Assembly: GCA_947449515.1 (NCBI GenBank)
Contig: CANFSD010000045.1
Coordinates: 1 to 9,987, forward strand
Origin: Bacteroidota bacterium
GTDB lineage: Bacteria; Bacteroidota; Bacteroidia; UKL13-3
Length of the DNA: 9,987 nt
Reading direction: 5' to 3'
Shown: piece after piece, positions 1 to 7,736 of the stretch
Numbering within the stretch: position 1 is the stretch's first letter
Layout of the letters: the number at the start of each line of letters is the position of its first letter
The notes under the pieces: generated by a model
Database searches by the model: none
What the model was told of the DNA's origin: nothing
The model's input: the letters and a program-made list of their open reading frames with translations, nothing else
Translations under genes and position numbers: made by a program

Positions 1-462
1 CTGACCTTCATACCTTGAAACGGAACCATATACCAAAACTTTATTTTGAGCCTTACAGACATCGTCTAAAACATACCGTGTGGCAAAATTATCTGTACAA
101 TCTATTACCAAAGAATAATCAGCAATAATTGTTGCGGCATTCCACTCATCAATGCGCACCACATGTTCGATTACATTTATTTGTGGATAGGCCAGTTTTA
201 TTTTGTGGCAAGCAGTTTCAGCTTTCCCTTTCGAAATATCACTTGCTTGAAATAAAATTTGTCGGTGCAAATTGCTTTCTTCAATTTGGTCATAGTCGGC
301 AATGCCAATACAACCAACACCTGCAGCCGCCAAGTATAAAATAGCTGGGCATCCTAATCCGCCAGCGCCTATTACCAATACTTTTGCCTCAAGCAGTTTT
401 TTTTGTGCCACCAAGCCAAAATCTGGCAGTAAAAGTTGTCGTTGGTATAATTGGTAATTCAT
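1..462 (-). CDS. moeB: MoeB/ThiF/HesA-type E1-like adenylyltransferase, C-terminus cut by window edge
   Basis: This is an open frame on the minus strand that starts with ATG at 462 and runs off the left edge after 154 codons without a stop. Family role: ATP-dependent adenylation of the C-terminal glycine of a ubiquitin-like sulfur carrier (MoaD or ThiS) in the cytoplasm. Visible motifs in order: an N-terminal YQRQLLLPDFG block, the nucleotide-binding loop VIGAGGLGCP (about residues 30-39), ADYDQIEESNLHRQ with the conserved Asn-Leu-x-Arg-Gln (about 56-69), SKGKAE with the conserved lysine (about 76-81), and the magnesium-binding DCTDNFATRY (about 113-122). The visible part ends in GSVSRYEGQ. 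The Zn-binding CxxC pairs, the catalytic Cys and any rhodanese domain would lie beyond the edge. It starts 4 nt after the moaD stop, so MoaD is the likely partner. Because ThiF and MoeB are close homologues, the moeB symbol rests mostly on this neighbour. Confidence 0.9.
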   Translation of the reverse strand, partial: MNYQLYQRQLLLPDFGLVAQKKLLEAKVLVIGAGGLGCPAILYLAAAGVGCIGIADYDQIEESNLHRQILFQASDISKGKAETACHKIKLAYPQINVIEHVVRIDEWNAATIIADYSLVIDCTDNFATRYVLDDVCKAQNKVLVYGSVSRYEGQ

Positions 463-466
463 TGTT

Positions 467-697
467 TTAGCCGCCAGAAAAGGGTGGTAATAAAGCCAAT
501 TCGCTATGGTCTAAAATGAGCTCATCCTTGTGAACAATTAACCTGTTGATAGAAAATACAAATGGAATTTCTTGTAAAGCCGGATAAGTTTCTAACAATT
601 GTTTTCTATAGGCAAAGCAGCTAATAGGCGCAGTAATTTCCCATTCATGTTTTTGAATAATTTCTGCAAGCTGCCCAAATGCTTTAACTTGAATCAT
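467..697 (-). CDS. moaD: MoaD, molybdopterin synthase sulfur-carrier subunit
   Basis: This 76-residue protein has the usual length of a MoaD/ThiS beta-grasp sulfur carrier. It ends in ALLPPFSGG; the Gly-Gly terminus is the residue pair that MoeB adenylates and that is then thiocarboxylated to deliver sulfur to the pterin in the MoaD-MoaE complex. The N-terminal IQVKAFGQLAEI strand and the C-terminal hydrophobic LALLPPFSGG block are the family landmarks. The ATG at 697 is supported by length and by the AT-rich, A-tract leader. The gap to the preceding TSUP gene (698-750) is 53 nt and contains runs of T on the plus strand (A on the transcript), with no convincing terminator hairpin. The next gene, moeB, starts 4 nt after the stop, so the two are surely co-transcribed. 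No moaE is visible in this window. Confidence 0.93.
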   Translation of the reverse strand: MIQVKAFGQLAEIIQKHEWEITAPISCFAYRKQLLETYPALQEIPFVFSINRLIVHKDELILDHSELALLPPFSGG

Positions 698-750
698 GTT
701 GTTTTTTTCTTTTGCCTACTTACAAAAATGGGCTTTTTTTTGGAATCTCT

Positions 751-1491
751 TTAACTAAATAACAGCTTAGCACTGGCCAGCGATAAAACCACGGCCAACA
801 AGAGGCGTAAAGTCTTTAAATTAAATTTATGCGCACCCAAATAGGAGCCAAGTATACCTCCCATAAATGCCAAACCAATAAAAATATAGATGTACAATTC
901 ACTGCTCCAGTTAATGCCTATTTGCTTGTTACCTGCAATTCCTGCAATGGAATTTACTGTTATAAACAGCGCGCTAATGGCAGAGGTTTCTTTTAAATTA
1001 CTCCAACCCAATAGCAATAATATTGGCGATAAAATAATGCCGCCACCTATGCCTATCAAGCCAGAAATAAAGCCAATACTAACACCTAAAACCAAAACAA
1101 GCGGAATAGAAATTTCCTTTTTTACTGTTTCTTTTAGTTCGTAAAAACCAAGCAAGCGTATTACAGAAAGCAATAAAAATACACCTAATATTTGCTTATA
1201 AACCTGCGCTTCAATTTGGATCGAACCGCCCAAAAATGCAGCAGGAATAGAGCCTAATACCAATAAGCCAAATAAACGCCAATTCATTTGAACGGTTTTA
1301 TTGTATTGGTAAAATGCCAATAAAGAAACCATAATATTTAAGACAAGTGCAGTTGGTTTCATTAAACTTGGCGAAAAAGAAAACAAGGCCATCAATGCCA
1401 AATATCCACTGGCACCGCCATGTCCAACCGATGCATATAAGAAAGCAACTAGCGGCAATAAGAAATAAAAAAGCAGGGTGCTGTATTCCAT
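751..1491 (-). CDS. TSUP (TauE/SafE) family sulfur-anion transporter
   Basis: This 246-residue, very hydrophobic protein has about seven to eight predicted membrane segments and belongs to the TauE/SafE/TSUP permease family. Members export or import sulfite, sulfoacetate, taurine-derived sulfite or other small organosulfur anions across the inner membrane. The internal pseudo-repeat typical of the family is clear: VGHGGASGYLALMAL near residues 22-36 and GLIGIGGGIILSPILLL near 144-160, the glycine-rich motif of each half. The first segment starts at once (YSTLLFYFLLPLVAFLYA), so the ATG at 1491 fits. The gene starts 6 nt after the moeA stop and is followed by moaD, so it sits inside the Moco operon. 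The substrate cannot be read from sequence. Export of sulfite (substrate of Moco-dependent sulfite oxidases) or a link to sulfur supply for MoaD are inferences from context. Confidence 0.88.
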   Translation of the reverse strand: MEYSTLLFYFLLPLVAFLYASVGHGGASGYLALMALFSFSPSLMKPTALVLNIMVSLLAFYQYNKTVQMNWRLFGLLVLGSIPAAFLGGSIQIEAQVYKQILGVFLLLSVIRLLGFYELKETVKKEISIPLVLVLGVSIGFISGLIGIGGGIILSPILLLLGWSNLKETSAISALFITVNSIAGIAGNKQIGINWSSELYIYIFIGLAFMGGILGSYLGAHKFNLKTLRLLLAVVLSLASAKLLFS

Positions 1492-1497
1492 CTTAAT

Positions 1498-2697
1498 TTA
1501 ATTCGTCCAACAATTTTGTAAGGTATGTGCCTCAACTATTTCTCCTTCTTTTAGTTCATTTTGTTCTGCTTGCAAAACCACCAAGCAATTGGCTTGGGTA
1601 AATGCGCTGAGTTTATAAGACTCTTGTCCTTCACAAATAAATACAAAGCCATTGTCAATGCGTCCTTTTAAGAAATTAGTGAGTGTACCTTTTTTATGGG
1701 TATCCTCGCCCAATGGCAAAAATAATTTATTGTTTGGTTCAAAATTAAAGCCTCGCATTTTACGCAAACAGGGTACCACATATTCATAATAACAACTCAA
1801 AACAGAGGAGGGATTTCCGGGTAAACCAAATATGAAAGTATTGCCCAATTTTCCTGCATACAAAGGTTTTCCGGGTTTTTGCTTTACCTTGTAAAAGAGC
1901 TTTTCTGCGCCTAGGTTTTCAAATGCTTTTCCCACAAAATCAAAATCGCCAACAGAAATCCCACCTGTTACCAAAACTACATCACAGGTATCAATTGCCT
2001 TTTTAATATGGGCAGTAATTTCTGATTCTATATCATCTGCGTGAGAAATTGTGGTAGGAACCAAATGGCCATCTTGCAATGCTGCATTAAGCATCATAGA
2101 ATTGCTTTCATATACTTGTCCATGTAATAGGTTCGAACCAATTTTTACCAATTCTTTTCCAGTAACAATAATGCCAATTTTGGGTTTTGGAATTACTTCC
2201 ACTTCTTCAATTCCTAAACCAATTAAATAGCCAATAGTGCCTGCATTTAAAAGTGTTCCGGCCTGAGCAGCACATTCGCCTTTTTTAATTTGTGAACCCG
2301 CCAAACGGATATTACTGCCAGGTTTAGGCGCCTCATTTGTTAAATCAATATGTTTATTGTTTAAACTTACATGTTCCTGAATGATGATGGTATCTGCTCC
2401 CAAAGGAACAGCGGCACCTGTATAAATTCTCTTGGCTGTTTTTGTTTCTAGTTTGCCTTCATGGGTATCGCCAGTTTGGCTCAATCCACTTACTAAGACA
2501 CTTTTGCTCCAATCTATTTCATTGCTATTATAAGCATAGCCATCCATGGCAGATTGGTTAAAAGGAGGGGAGTTGAGGGGAGCAAAAACAGCAGTAGCTA
2601 AAATATGTCCGTTTGCATTTGCCAAATGCATTTTTTGGGGAGGCAAAGCTGCACAATTAAAATTGATTAATTCTTTGGCCTCATTAACTGCAATCAT
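1498..2697 (-). CDS. moeA: MoeA, molybdopterin molybdenumtransferase
   Basis: This 399-residue protein has the length of a full single MoeA; there is no fused MogA domain. MoeA takes adenylated molybdopterin and molybdate and yields active molybdenum cofactor in the cytoplasm. Motifs in order: SPPFNQSAMDGYA (about 43-55, the family signature with the conserved Asp), IYTGAAVPLGAD (about 91-102), IIVTGKEL (about 176-183) with the conserved Glu although the usual Asp before it is Lys, VLVTGGISVGDFDFVG (about 241-256) and KPGKPLYAG followed by FGLPGNPSSVL (about 274-300). The last is the Pro-rich active-site loop. The C-terminal domain IV (about 325-395) is complete. The ATG at 2697 lies 27 nt after the moaA stop, and the stop lies 6 nt before the TSUP gene. 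The conserved residues argue for an active enzyme. Gephyrin-like variants are the only close alternative. Confidence 0.96.
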   Translation of the reverse strand: MIAVNEAKELINFNCAALPPQKMHLANANGHILATAVFAPLNSPPFNQSAMDGYAYNSNEIDWSKSVLVSGLSQTGDTHEGKLETKTAKRIYTGAAVPLGADTIIIQEHVSLNNKHIDLTNEAPKPGSNIRLAGSQIKKGECAAQAGTLLNAGTIGYLIGLGIEEVEVIPKPKIGIIVTGKELVKIGSNLLHGQVYESNSMMLNAALQDGHLVPTTISHADDIESEITAHIKKAIDTCDVVLVTGGISVGDFDFVGKAFENLGAEKLFYKVKQKPGKPLYAGKLGNTFIFGLPGNPSSVLSCYYEYVVPCLRKMRGFNFEPNNKLFLPLGEDTHKKGTLTNFLKGRIDNGFVFICEGQESYKLSAFTQANCLVVLQAEQNELKEGEIVEAHTLQNCWTN

Positions 2698-2724
2698 GGT
2701 AATTATTTTTGTTAAATATAGCGA

Positions 2725-3705
2725 TTAACCGCCAATATCAATCATGCTTCTGTTGATTAATTTCAAAGGGTCGGTTTCAGAAAATGTATCGCCAAATTGC
2801 CCGCCACGACTCATTTTCTTATTGAGCACTGATTGCTGAATAAGAGGTAAAATATCCTTACCCGCTCTCAATTGATTTAATAAATCAGATTCTTCTGCAG
2901 AGAATAAACAGTTTTTGAGTTTTCCATCTGCTGTTAGGCGCAATCTGTTGCAATCAGAACAGAAAGGTTCGCTCATGGTAGTAATAACAGCAAAGGTTCC
3001 TTTATGGCCCTGCACCTGGTATTTTTTTGCCGTATCGTGTTTGGCGTCTTGTAACTTTATAAAGAAGAATTCTTTTTCAATTTCAGCTAAAATCTCACTA
3101 TGTGTAAATACCTTATTTTTATTCCAATCATTGCCTGTAAAGGGCATAAATTCAATAAAACGAATGTGTAGAGGTAAGTCTTTAGTTAATTGCACAAAGG
3201 CGGCAATTTCACTGTCGTTAATTCCCTTCATCACCACGCAATTAATTTTTACATGAATTTGGTGCTGTAAAAGTAATTTCACATTGCTCCAAACCTTGTC
3301 AAATACATCGCGTTGGGTAATGCTTTTAAATTTAATGGGATCGAGCGTATCTAAACTAATATTTATGTAATGTACGCCAGCAGCAATGAGGCTATTAATG
3401 TGTTTGTCAATAAACACGCCATTGCTGGTTAAGCTTAATTCTATTGGGTATTGGGCCAGGCGTTCAATAATTTCCTTGGCATCTTTTCTAACTAAAGGCT
3501 CGCCACCTGTAAGCCTAATTTTACGAATACCTTGTGAGATAAAAATTTCTGCCAAATGAACCACCTCATCTGCACTCATCAAATGTGATGCAGGTTTAAA
3601 TTCCATTTGCTCATCAGGCATGCAATACAAACACCTGAAATTACATTGGTCGCTAAGAGAGATTCTTAAATAATCGTGTGATCTGTTAAAGGAATCCTTT
3701 AGCAT
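2725..3705 (-). CDS. moaA: MoaA, GTP 3',8-cyclase (radical SAM)
   Basis: This enzyme catalyses the first Moco step, a radical-SAM rearrangement of GTP to 3',8-cH2GTP, which MoaC then converts to cyclic pyranopterin. With the ATG at 3705 the protein has 326 residues. The N-terminal radical-SAM cluster ligands are in DQCNFRCLYCMP (Cys21, Cys25, Cys28). LTGGEP (about 65-70) is the SAM-binding motif, and the second [4Fe-4S] ligands are Cys249, Cys252 and Cys266 (PFCSDCNRLRL and KNCLF). The C-terminus ends DIGG; the terminal Gly-Gly tail is needed for activity in known MoaA enzymes. The frame is also open from a TTG at 3717, adding four residues (MINA), but MLKDSFNRSHDYLRIS matches the usual family start, so I prefer the ATG. 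The gene lies 25 nt after DUF4290 with this start and leads the Moco genes. No moaC is visible. Confidence 0.96.
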   Translation of the reverse strand: MLKDSFNRSHDYLRISLSDQCNFRCLYCMPDEQMEFKPASHLMSADEVVHLAEIFISQGIRKIRLTGGEPLVRKDAKEIIERLAQYPIELSLTSNGVFIDKHINSLIAAGVHYINISLDTLDPIKFKSITQRDVFDKVWSNVKLLLQHQIHVKINCVVMKGINDSEIAAFVQLTKDLPLHIRFIEFMPFTGNDWNKNKVFTHSEILAEIEKEFFFIKLQDAKHDTAKKYQVQGHKGTFAVITTMSEPFCSDCNRLRLTADGKLKNCLFSAEESDLLNQLRAGKDILPLIQQSVLNKKMSRGGQFGDTFSETDPLKLINRSMIDIGG

Positions 3706-3730
3706 GGCATTTATCAATCAACAACAATAC

Positions 3731-4420
3731 CTATGGTCTGTTCTTGAAATTCTTGAAATTGCGGTTCTTGTTTTTATTAAACTTATTGCGGTTTTGGTTG
3801 TTCCTATGTCCGCCACCACCATTGCTATATTTGTCTTCTCCAATGGTTGTTACCTTGCGTTGTTGCATATTTTTAAATTGCAAATCATCGCTTTCACTGG
3901 TGCTAATTTTTCCTTTACTCAAACTTTCAAGGTGGTTCATTACCTCATCGTCGTTTAGCATTTCAAGGTTCCAAGCTTTGGAGCTCATTTTCATGAACGA
4001 ACCAATTGCATTGATATAGGATGTGCGCAAAGGACCTTCTTCAAACTCTGAAATCTTTTCAATCATCTTAGGAACTATTTTTCCGTAGAACCTAAATTGG
4101 ATGCGACTTTGCGGATAAACCATTGGTTCGGGCTTAGCCTTTATGGTTTCTGCGGTAGGAATAGGATAAGGAGAATCTACATCTAATTTGAAATCGCTCA
4201 TTACAAACAAGTGATCCCATAATTTATGCTTATAATCTACTACATCTCTCAAATGTGGATTTAACTGCCCCATCAATTTAATGATTTCGTTGGCAATGGT
4301 TTGACGACGATCACGGTTTGGTTCTTCAACCGCTACCTGTACCATTTTTTGAATGATGCGTCCGTATTCCGATATAAGCAATTTGCCCCTTTCGGTATTG
4401 TATTCTAAACTACCAGTCAT
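3731..4420 (-). CDS. DUF4290 protein with basic Asn/Arg/Lys-rich tail
   Basis: This 229-residue protein matches the DUF4290 family, which I recognise from its conserved blocks: LEYNTERGKLLISEYGRIIQ (about 5-24), LMGQLNPHLRDVVDYKHKLW (about 49-68) and LFVMSDFKLDVDSPYPIP (about 71-88). The family is confined mainly to Bacteroidota and has no established function. It has no signal peptide or membrane segment, so it is probably cytoplasmic. The globular part is helical and ends near residue 165. The tail after about residue 200 (GGGGHRNNQNRN onwards) is almost entirely Gly, Asn, Arg, Lys and Phe, like the basic disordered tails of RNA-binding proteins; that reading is inference. The start ATG at 4420 precedes the conserved block directly. 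It sits between recN (29 nt upstream) and moaA, in the same direction. No catalytic residues can be assigned. Confidence 0.88.
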   Translation of the reverse strand: MTGSLEYNTERGKLLISEYGRIIQKMVQVAVEEPNRDRRQTIANEIIKLMGQLNPHLRDVVDYKHKLWDHLFVMSDFKLDVDSPYPIPTAETIKAKPEPMVYPQSRIQFRFYGKIVPKMIEKISEFEEGPLRTSYINAIGSFMKMSSKAWNLEMLNDDEVMNHLESLSKGKISTSESDDLQFKNMQQRKVTTIGEDKYSNGGGGHRNNQNRNKFNKNKNRNFKNFKNRP

Positions 4421-4449
4421 GTGTTGTGTTGCAAGATATATAAAATAAC

Positions 4450-6111
4450 TTAAATCCCAATCAGTTCGCGTGCAGCGGCCAATACTTTATCAGAAGGATT
4501 TTCGCCACTTAGCATGCGGGCTATTTCTTCAATTCTTTCTTTTTCACTTAAAGCTTTAATGGCAGTTTGGGTTTGTAAGCCTTCATTGCTTTTGTAAACA
4601 TACAAGTGCTGATCGGCCTTACCTGCTATTTGAGGCAAGTGTGAAATAGCAATTACTTGGTGACTTTTCGCATGCTTGCGCATTACGGCAGCTACTTTTT
4701 GTGCGGCCTCTCCAGAAATTCCTGTGTCTATTTCATCAAAAACCACGGTAGGTAATTTCACTTGATCGGCAATCAAGGATTTAATACAAAGCATTAACCT
4801 GCTTAATTCCCCGCCACTGGCCACTTTGCTAATGGCCTGAGGTGTAAATCCTTTATTGGCGGTAAACAAGAATTGTACCTCATCAATACCATCCTTAGTG
4901 GCTTTTTCTAAAGGTAAGGCATTGAAATCAATTTCAAAATGCGCGTTTGGCATGGCCACTTGCAGCAATAAATCATTTACCTTATCTAAAATACCCGGCA
5001 AGGCCAACTTCCTTTTGTTGCTCAATTGTATGGCCAATGAATGCAAGTTTTCTTCTTGTGCGGCAAGGTCTTTTTTGCAAGCAAGAATTGAACTTTCTAA
5101 GGAGTTTATATCGTTTAATTGTTGCTCAAATTGGGCTTGCAATTCAATTAATTCGGCCAAATTCTGCACCCTGTGTTTTTTAAGGAGGCTAAAAATAATT
5201 TGCAAACGCGCTTCAATTTCTGCCAATAATTTAGGATCGGCCAAGGTCTTATTGCCAATTGTTTCCAATTCAGCAGCAATGTCTTTTAATTCTAATAAGG
5301 TGCTTTCTAAGCGGGGTAGTATTTCTTGTAAATCCTTTTGGTGCTTGGCCGCAGGGGCAAGAATGGTTTTGGCAGTGCGAATTAAATCAACCATTGAACT
5401 TTCACTGCCATCAAGCATTTGACTAACTTCATTGCTGGCTTGTTGAATGGTTTCGGCATGACTCAATTCATCCAATTTTTTTTCGAGCTCCTCTTGTTCT
5501 TCAGCTTTTGGATTTAACTCATTGAGTTCATTCAAAACAAAACGCAAATAATCTTCGTCTTTTTTAGCACGTTCTTCGCGTTCGTATAAATCGTTTAATT
5601 TTTTTCTGAGTGCAGTGGTAGTTTGAAAAGCAGTTGAATAATTGGCTTTTTCCTTTGCGCATTGTGCAATGGCATCCAATACATCTAATTGAAATTTGGC
5701 TTCGTTTAATGCCAATGTTTCATGCTGCGAAACAATATCAACCAGGTTTAGTCCCAGTTCTTTTAAGATGGGTAAATTAACAGGAGTATCATTTATAAAT
5801 GCCCTTGACTTGCCTGCCGCAGTGAGCTCGCGGCGAACAATACACAAAGGTTCGTAGTCCAATTCATTCTCGCTAAAAAAATCGGCAAGGCCATAGGCTT
5901 CAATGTCAAAACAAGCCTCTACCACACATTTATCTGTACCTTCTAAAATAACTTTTGAATCTGCACGCTCACCTAAAATAAGGCCTAAGGCACCCATTAA
6001 AATAGATTTACCTGCACCAGTTTCTCCTGTTATAATGCTTAATCCAGCATGGAAATTAATTTCACTCTGCCGAATAATTGCATAATTCCTGATTTTTAAA
6101 CTCTTTAACAT
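4450..6111 (-). CDS. recN: RecN, SMC-like DNA repair ATPase
   Basis: RecN is a cytoplasmic SMC-like ATPase that acts in double-strand break repair and recombination. The protein has 553 residues, the normal RecN length. Walker A is GETGAGKS (29-36), the Q-loop Gln lies in VDIVSQHET (near 129), the ABC signature is ASGGELSR (431-438), Walker B is TVVFDEIDTGISG (455-467), and the H-loop His is in AISHLPQIA (near 491). Between the head halves is the short antiparallel coiled coil, about residues 155-385, rich in Glu, Lys and Leu, much shorter than in true SMC proteins. The N-terminus MLKSLKIRNYAII is the standard start, so ATG 6111 is secure. All ATPase motifs are intact. It lies 56 nt after the secreted-protein gene and 29 nt before DUF4290. 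I see no recognisable LexA box upstream, so SOS control is not shown. Confidence 0.97.
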   Translation of the reverse strand: MLKSLKIRNYAIIRQSEINFHAGLSIITGETGAGKSILMGALGLILGERADSKVILEGTDKCVVEACFDIEAYGLADFFSENELDYEPLCIVRRELTAAGKSRAFINDTPVNLPILKELGLNLVDIVSQHETLALNEAKFQLDVLDAIAQCAKEKANYSTAFQTTTALRKKLNDLYEREERAKKDEDYLRFVLNELNELNPKAEEQEELEKKLDELSHAETIQQASNEVSQMLDGSESSMVDLIRTAKTILAPAAKHQKDLQEILPRLESTLLELKDIAAELETIGNKTLADPKLLAEIEARLQIIFSLLKKHRVQNLAELIELQAQFEQQLNDINSLESSILACKKDLAAQEENLHSLAIQLSNKRKLALPGILDKVNDLLLQVAMPNAHFEIDFNALPLEKATKDGIDEVQFLFTANKGFTPQAISKVASGGELSRLMLCIKSLIADQVKLPTVVFDEIDTGISGEAAQKVAAVMRKHAKSHQVIAISHLPQIAGKADQHLYVYKSNEGLQTQTAIKALSEKERIEEIARMLSGENPSDKVLAAARELIGI

Positions 6112-6134
6112 CTTTCAGGAGCGAATATAGGATT

Positions 6135-6150
6135 AAACATTTTCATGTTT
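6135..6150. repeat. Small inverted repeat between the secreted-protein gene and recN
   Basis: AAACAT (6135-6140) and ATGTTT (6145-6150) form a perfect 6-bp inverted repeat around a 4-nt loop, TTTC. It lies in the 56-bp gap upstream of recN. On the minus-strand transcript it would form a weak A/U-rich hairpin with no following U-run, so it is not a convincing intrinsic terminator. It could be an operator, a transcript-processing site, or chance. A DnaA-box-like TTTTCCACA (6148-6156) overlaps its right arm. A near-match to the Bacteroidota -7 element (TATATTCG on the minus strand, 6122-6129, one mismatch to TAnnTTTG) lies between it and recN, but I see no matching -33 TTG at proper spacing. Confidence 0.35.
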
Positions 6151-6167
6151 TCCACACCCGCAAATTC

Positions 6168-7736
6168 TTATTCTAAAATCAAGCGTTGGGTAAATTTTTC
6201 GCCGTTTTGTTTGAGTTCTAAGAAATAAATACCTCTTGGCAAATTTTCAGTATTTATACCTGATTCACTTAGCGGTTCAAAGGTTTTGCTAATTACTACT
6301 TTTCCTAAAATAGAATACAAGGTGAGTTGTACAGCTTGTTTTTCATTCATTTCTATTTGAATAAAATTCTTTCCAGGATTTGGGAAAATTTTTGCAAAAG
6401 ATTTATGTTCAATTTGCGCCAAACCAGTTGGCCATACTTGAATGTAATTGGTTAATTTAACGGTATTGGTGCTGCCTGAATTGCTAGCTTTTAACTGAAC
6501 CGAATAATTTCCAGTTTGGGTAAATTGTACCTGAATGTTTTTTGCGATGGTTCCATTCAAATATAAAACGCCTGTGGCAGGAGTTATGCTCCATGTGTAG
6601 GAGGTAGGAGCGCCCGTGCTCGAATCATAAAAATTAACGGTTTCATTGATACGCGGCATTACATTGCTACAAGTAAATTTAGCCACAACAGGTTCTGTAA
6701 TACTAATATAATCTGTGCGCAAAGTATCATCAGAGGCGCCTTCATAGGTTAGGCTTAATTTAACGCTGTATTTGCCAGTTCCTGAAAAAATAACCTTTGG
6801 GTTTTCGCTCGTTGCGCTCGAACCAGCTGCAAATTGGTAGGTGCTTGGCGTTATAGTCCAATTATAGGATTTAGGAATGCCAAATGATAAATTATTAAAA
6901 GTAATGGTATCGCCAATTTTGCCACCAGTTTTATTGGCAGAAAAATTAGCATTGTTTACATAGGCTTCCGGACGATAAATATCTTTGTATTTAATACTGG
7001 TAACCTGATTGGTAGCGCTGTTTACAATCACTTCCATTATTGGAAATTTTTCGTTTTTGGCGAACCAAGAATACTCAATTTTATTGTTTGGAAAAGGAAG
7101 GCCAAATCCGGTTAAAATAATAGAATCAACCTCGTCTACAATAGATTTAACCCTAATACAATCAAATGTTCCGTATGGTGTGGTAATGCTGCCCCAACCA
7201 TCTACCTCTGTAGACCTATTGCCCGCTTGTTTTAAAGTTCCCAAGGTTGGCAAACTTTGCTCTCCATAATAACTACTTGCATAGGTTTTACCAAAGGTGA
7301 GGGGGTATTTAAATACCGTGTCTTTTGGCGCGTAAACAATACCCAAAGGTAAACTTTGGATAGTAGCTCCTCTGCCAACAATTACCTGAGCGGCGGCACT
7401 GGTTTTATAAAACAAATAAACATTAGAAGCAAAATTGCCAATAGGACCTATGCTTTGATTTGACTGTGGAATACCATAACTGGAATTGCTTAAAAACTGC
7501 AATAAATAGGGCGTTGATAAGGCCGAATTGTACTTTTGAACATCTTGATTGGCAACTTGAATACTGGAAAAATTCCAGGTGTGGTTGGCCCCTGTACTGG
7601 TATAGTCAAAAGTGCTATTAGTGGTACTGTAACGCAATGCGTCATTTACCTGCGGCATATCGCTATTTAAAATGCTTATTTGGCTATTAGCCACTAGGGA
7701 AAGCAAGCTTAATGAAAGCAGTAATTTTATTTTCAT
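6168..7736 (-). CDS. Secreted PKD-domain protein with type IX secretion sorting domain
   Basis: This 522-residue protein has a signal peptide (MKIKLLLSLSLLSLVANS, likely cut before Gln19), then an unassigned N-terminal domain of about 240 residues. Two PKD-like Ig domains follow: about 262-347 with SYNWTITPS and GKYSVKLSLTY, and about 352-435 with SYTWSITPAT and GNYSVQLKAS. A C-terminal sorting domain covers about 449-522, starting IFPNPGKNFIQI and ending in GIYFLELKQNGEKFTQRLIL. That last module is the type A signal for export through the type IX system and attachment to the cell surface. Family knowledge suggests an adhesive or structural surface protein; no catalytic motif is visible. The N-terminal region has a form common in Bacteroidota secreted proteins but I cannot name it. 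The gene is divergent from the HU-SPOR gene and precedes recN. The ATG at 7736 is required by the signal peptide. Confidence 0.9.
   Translation of the reverse strand: MKIKLLLSLSLLSLVANSQISILNSDMPQVNDALRYSTTNSTFDYTSTGANHTWNFSSIQVANQDVQKYNSALSTPYLLQFLSNSSYGIPQSNQSIGPIGNFASNVYLFYKTSAAAQVIVGRGATIQSLPLGIVYAPKDTVFKYPLTFGKTYASSYYGEQSLPTLGTLKQAGNRSTEVDGWGSITTPYGTFDCIRVKSIVDEVDSIILTGFGLPFPNNKIEYSWFAKNEKFPIMEVIVNSATNQVTSIKYKDIYRPEAYVNNANFSANKTGGKIGDTITFNNLSFGIPKSYNWTITPSTYQFAAGSSATSENPKVIFSGTGKYSVKLSLTYEGASDDTLRTDYISITEPVVAKFTCSNVMPRINETVNFYDSSTGAPTSYTWSITPATGVLYLNGTIAKNIQVQFTQTGNYSVQLKASNSGSTNTVKLTNYIQVWPTGLAQIEHKSFAKIFPNPGKNFIQIEMNEKQAVQLTLYSILGKVVISKTFEPLSESGINTENLPRGIYFLELKQNGEKFTQRLILE

Noticed and set aside
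129..344. A 71-codon plus-strand frame at the left edge
   Set aside because: It is antisense to the moeB/thiF coding region, whose adenylation motifs are intact on the minus strand. Its translation (His/Gln/Cys-rich) matches nothing.
698..750. Intrinsic terminator or internal promoter between the TSUP gene and moaD
   Set aside because: The A/T runs lack a stable GC-rich stem. A CATTTTTG on the minus strand is one base off the -7 element, but I could not find a properly spaced -33 TTG.
2563..2582. G-rich run on the plus strand inside moeA (two GGGG runs and a GG), a possible G-quadruplex or inserted repeat
   Set aside because: It has only two runs of four G, too few for a stable quadruplex. 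It encodes the conserved SPPFNQSAMDGYA region of MoeA, so the bases are explained by protein constraint and not by an insertion.
3705..3717. TTG at 3717 as the moaA start
   Set aside because: It adds only MINA before the family-typical MLKDSFNR start, and an ATG is available at 3705.
4856..5422. A 188-codon open frame on the plus strand, antisense to recN
   Set aside because: It is Ser/Asn/Cys-rich with no domain character and lies fully inside the intact recN coding sequence. It is the complement shadow of a Leu/Glu/Lys-rich coiled-coil gene.
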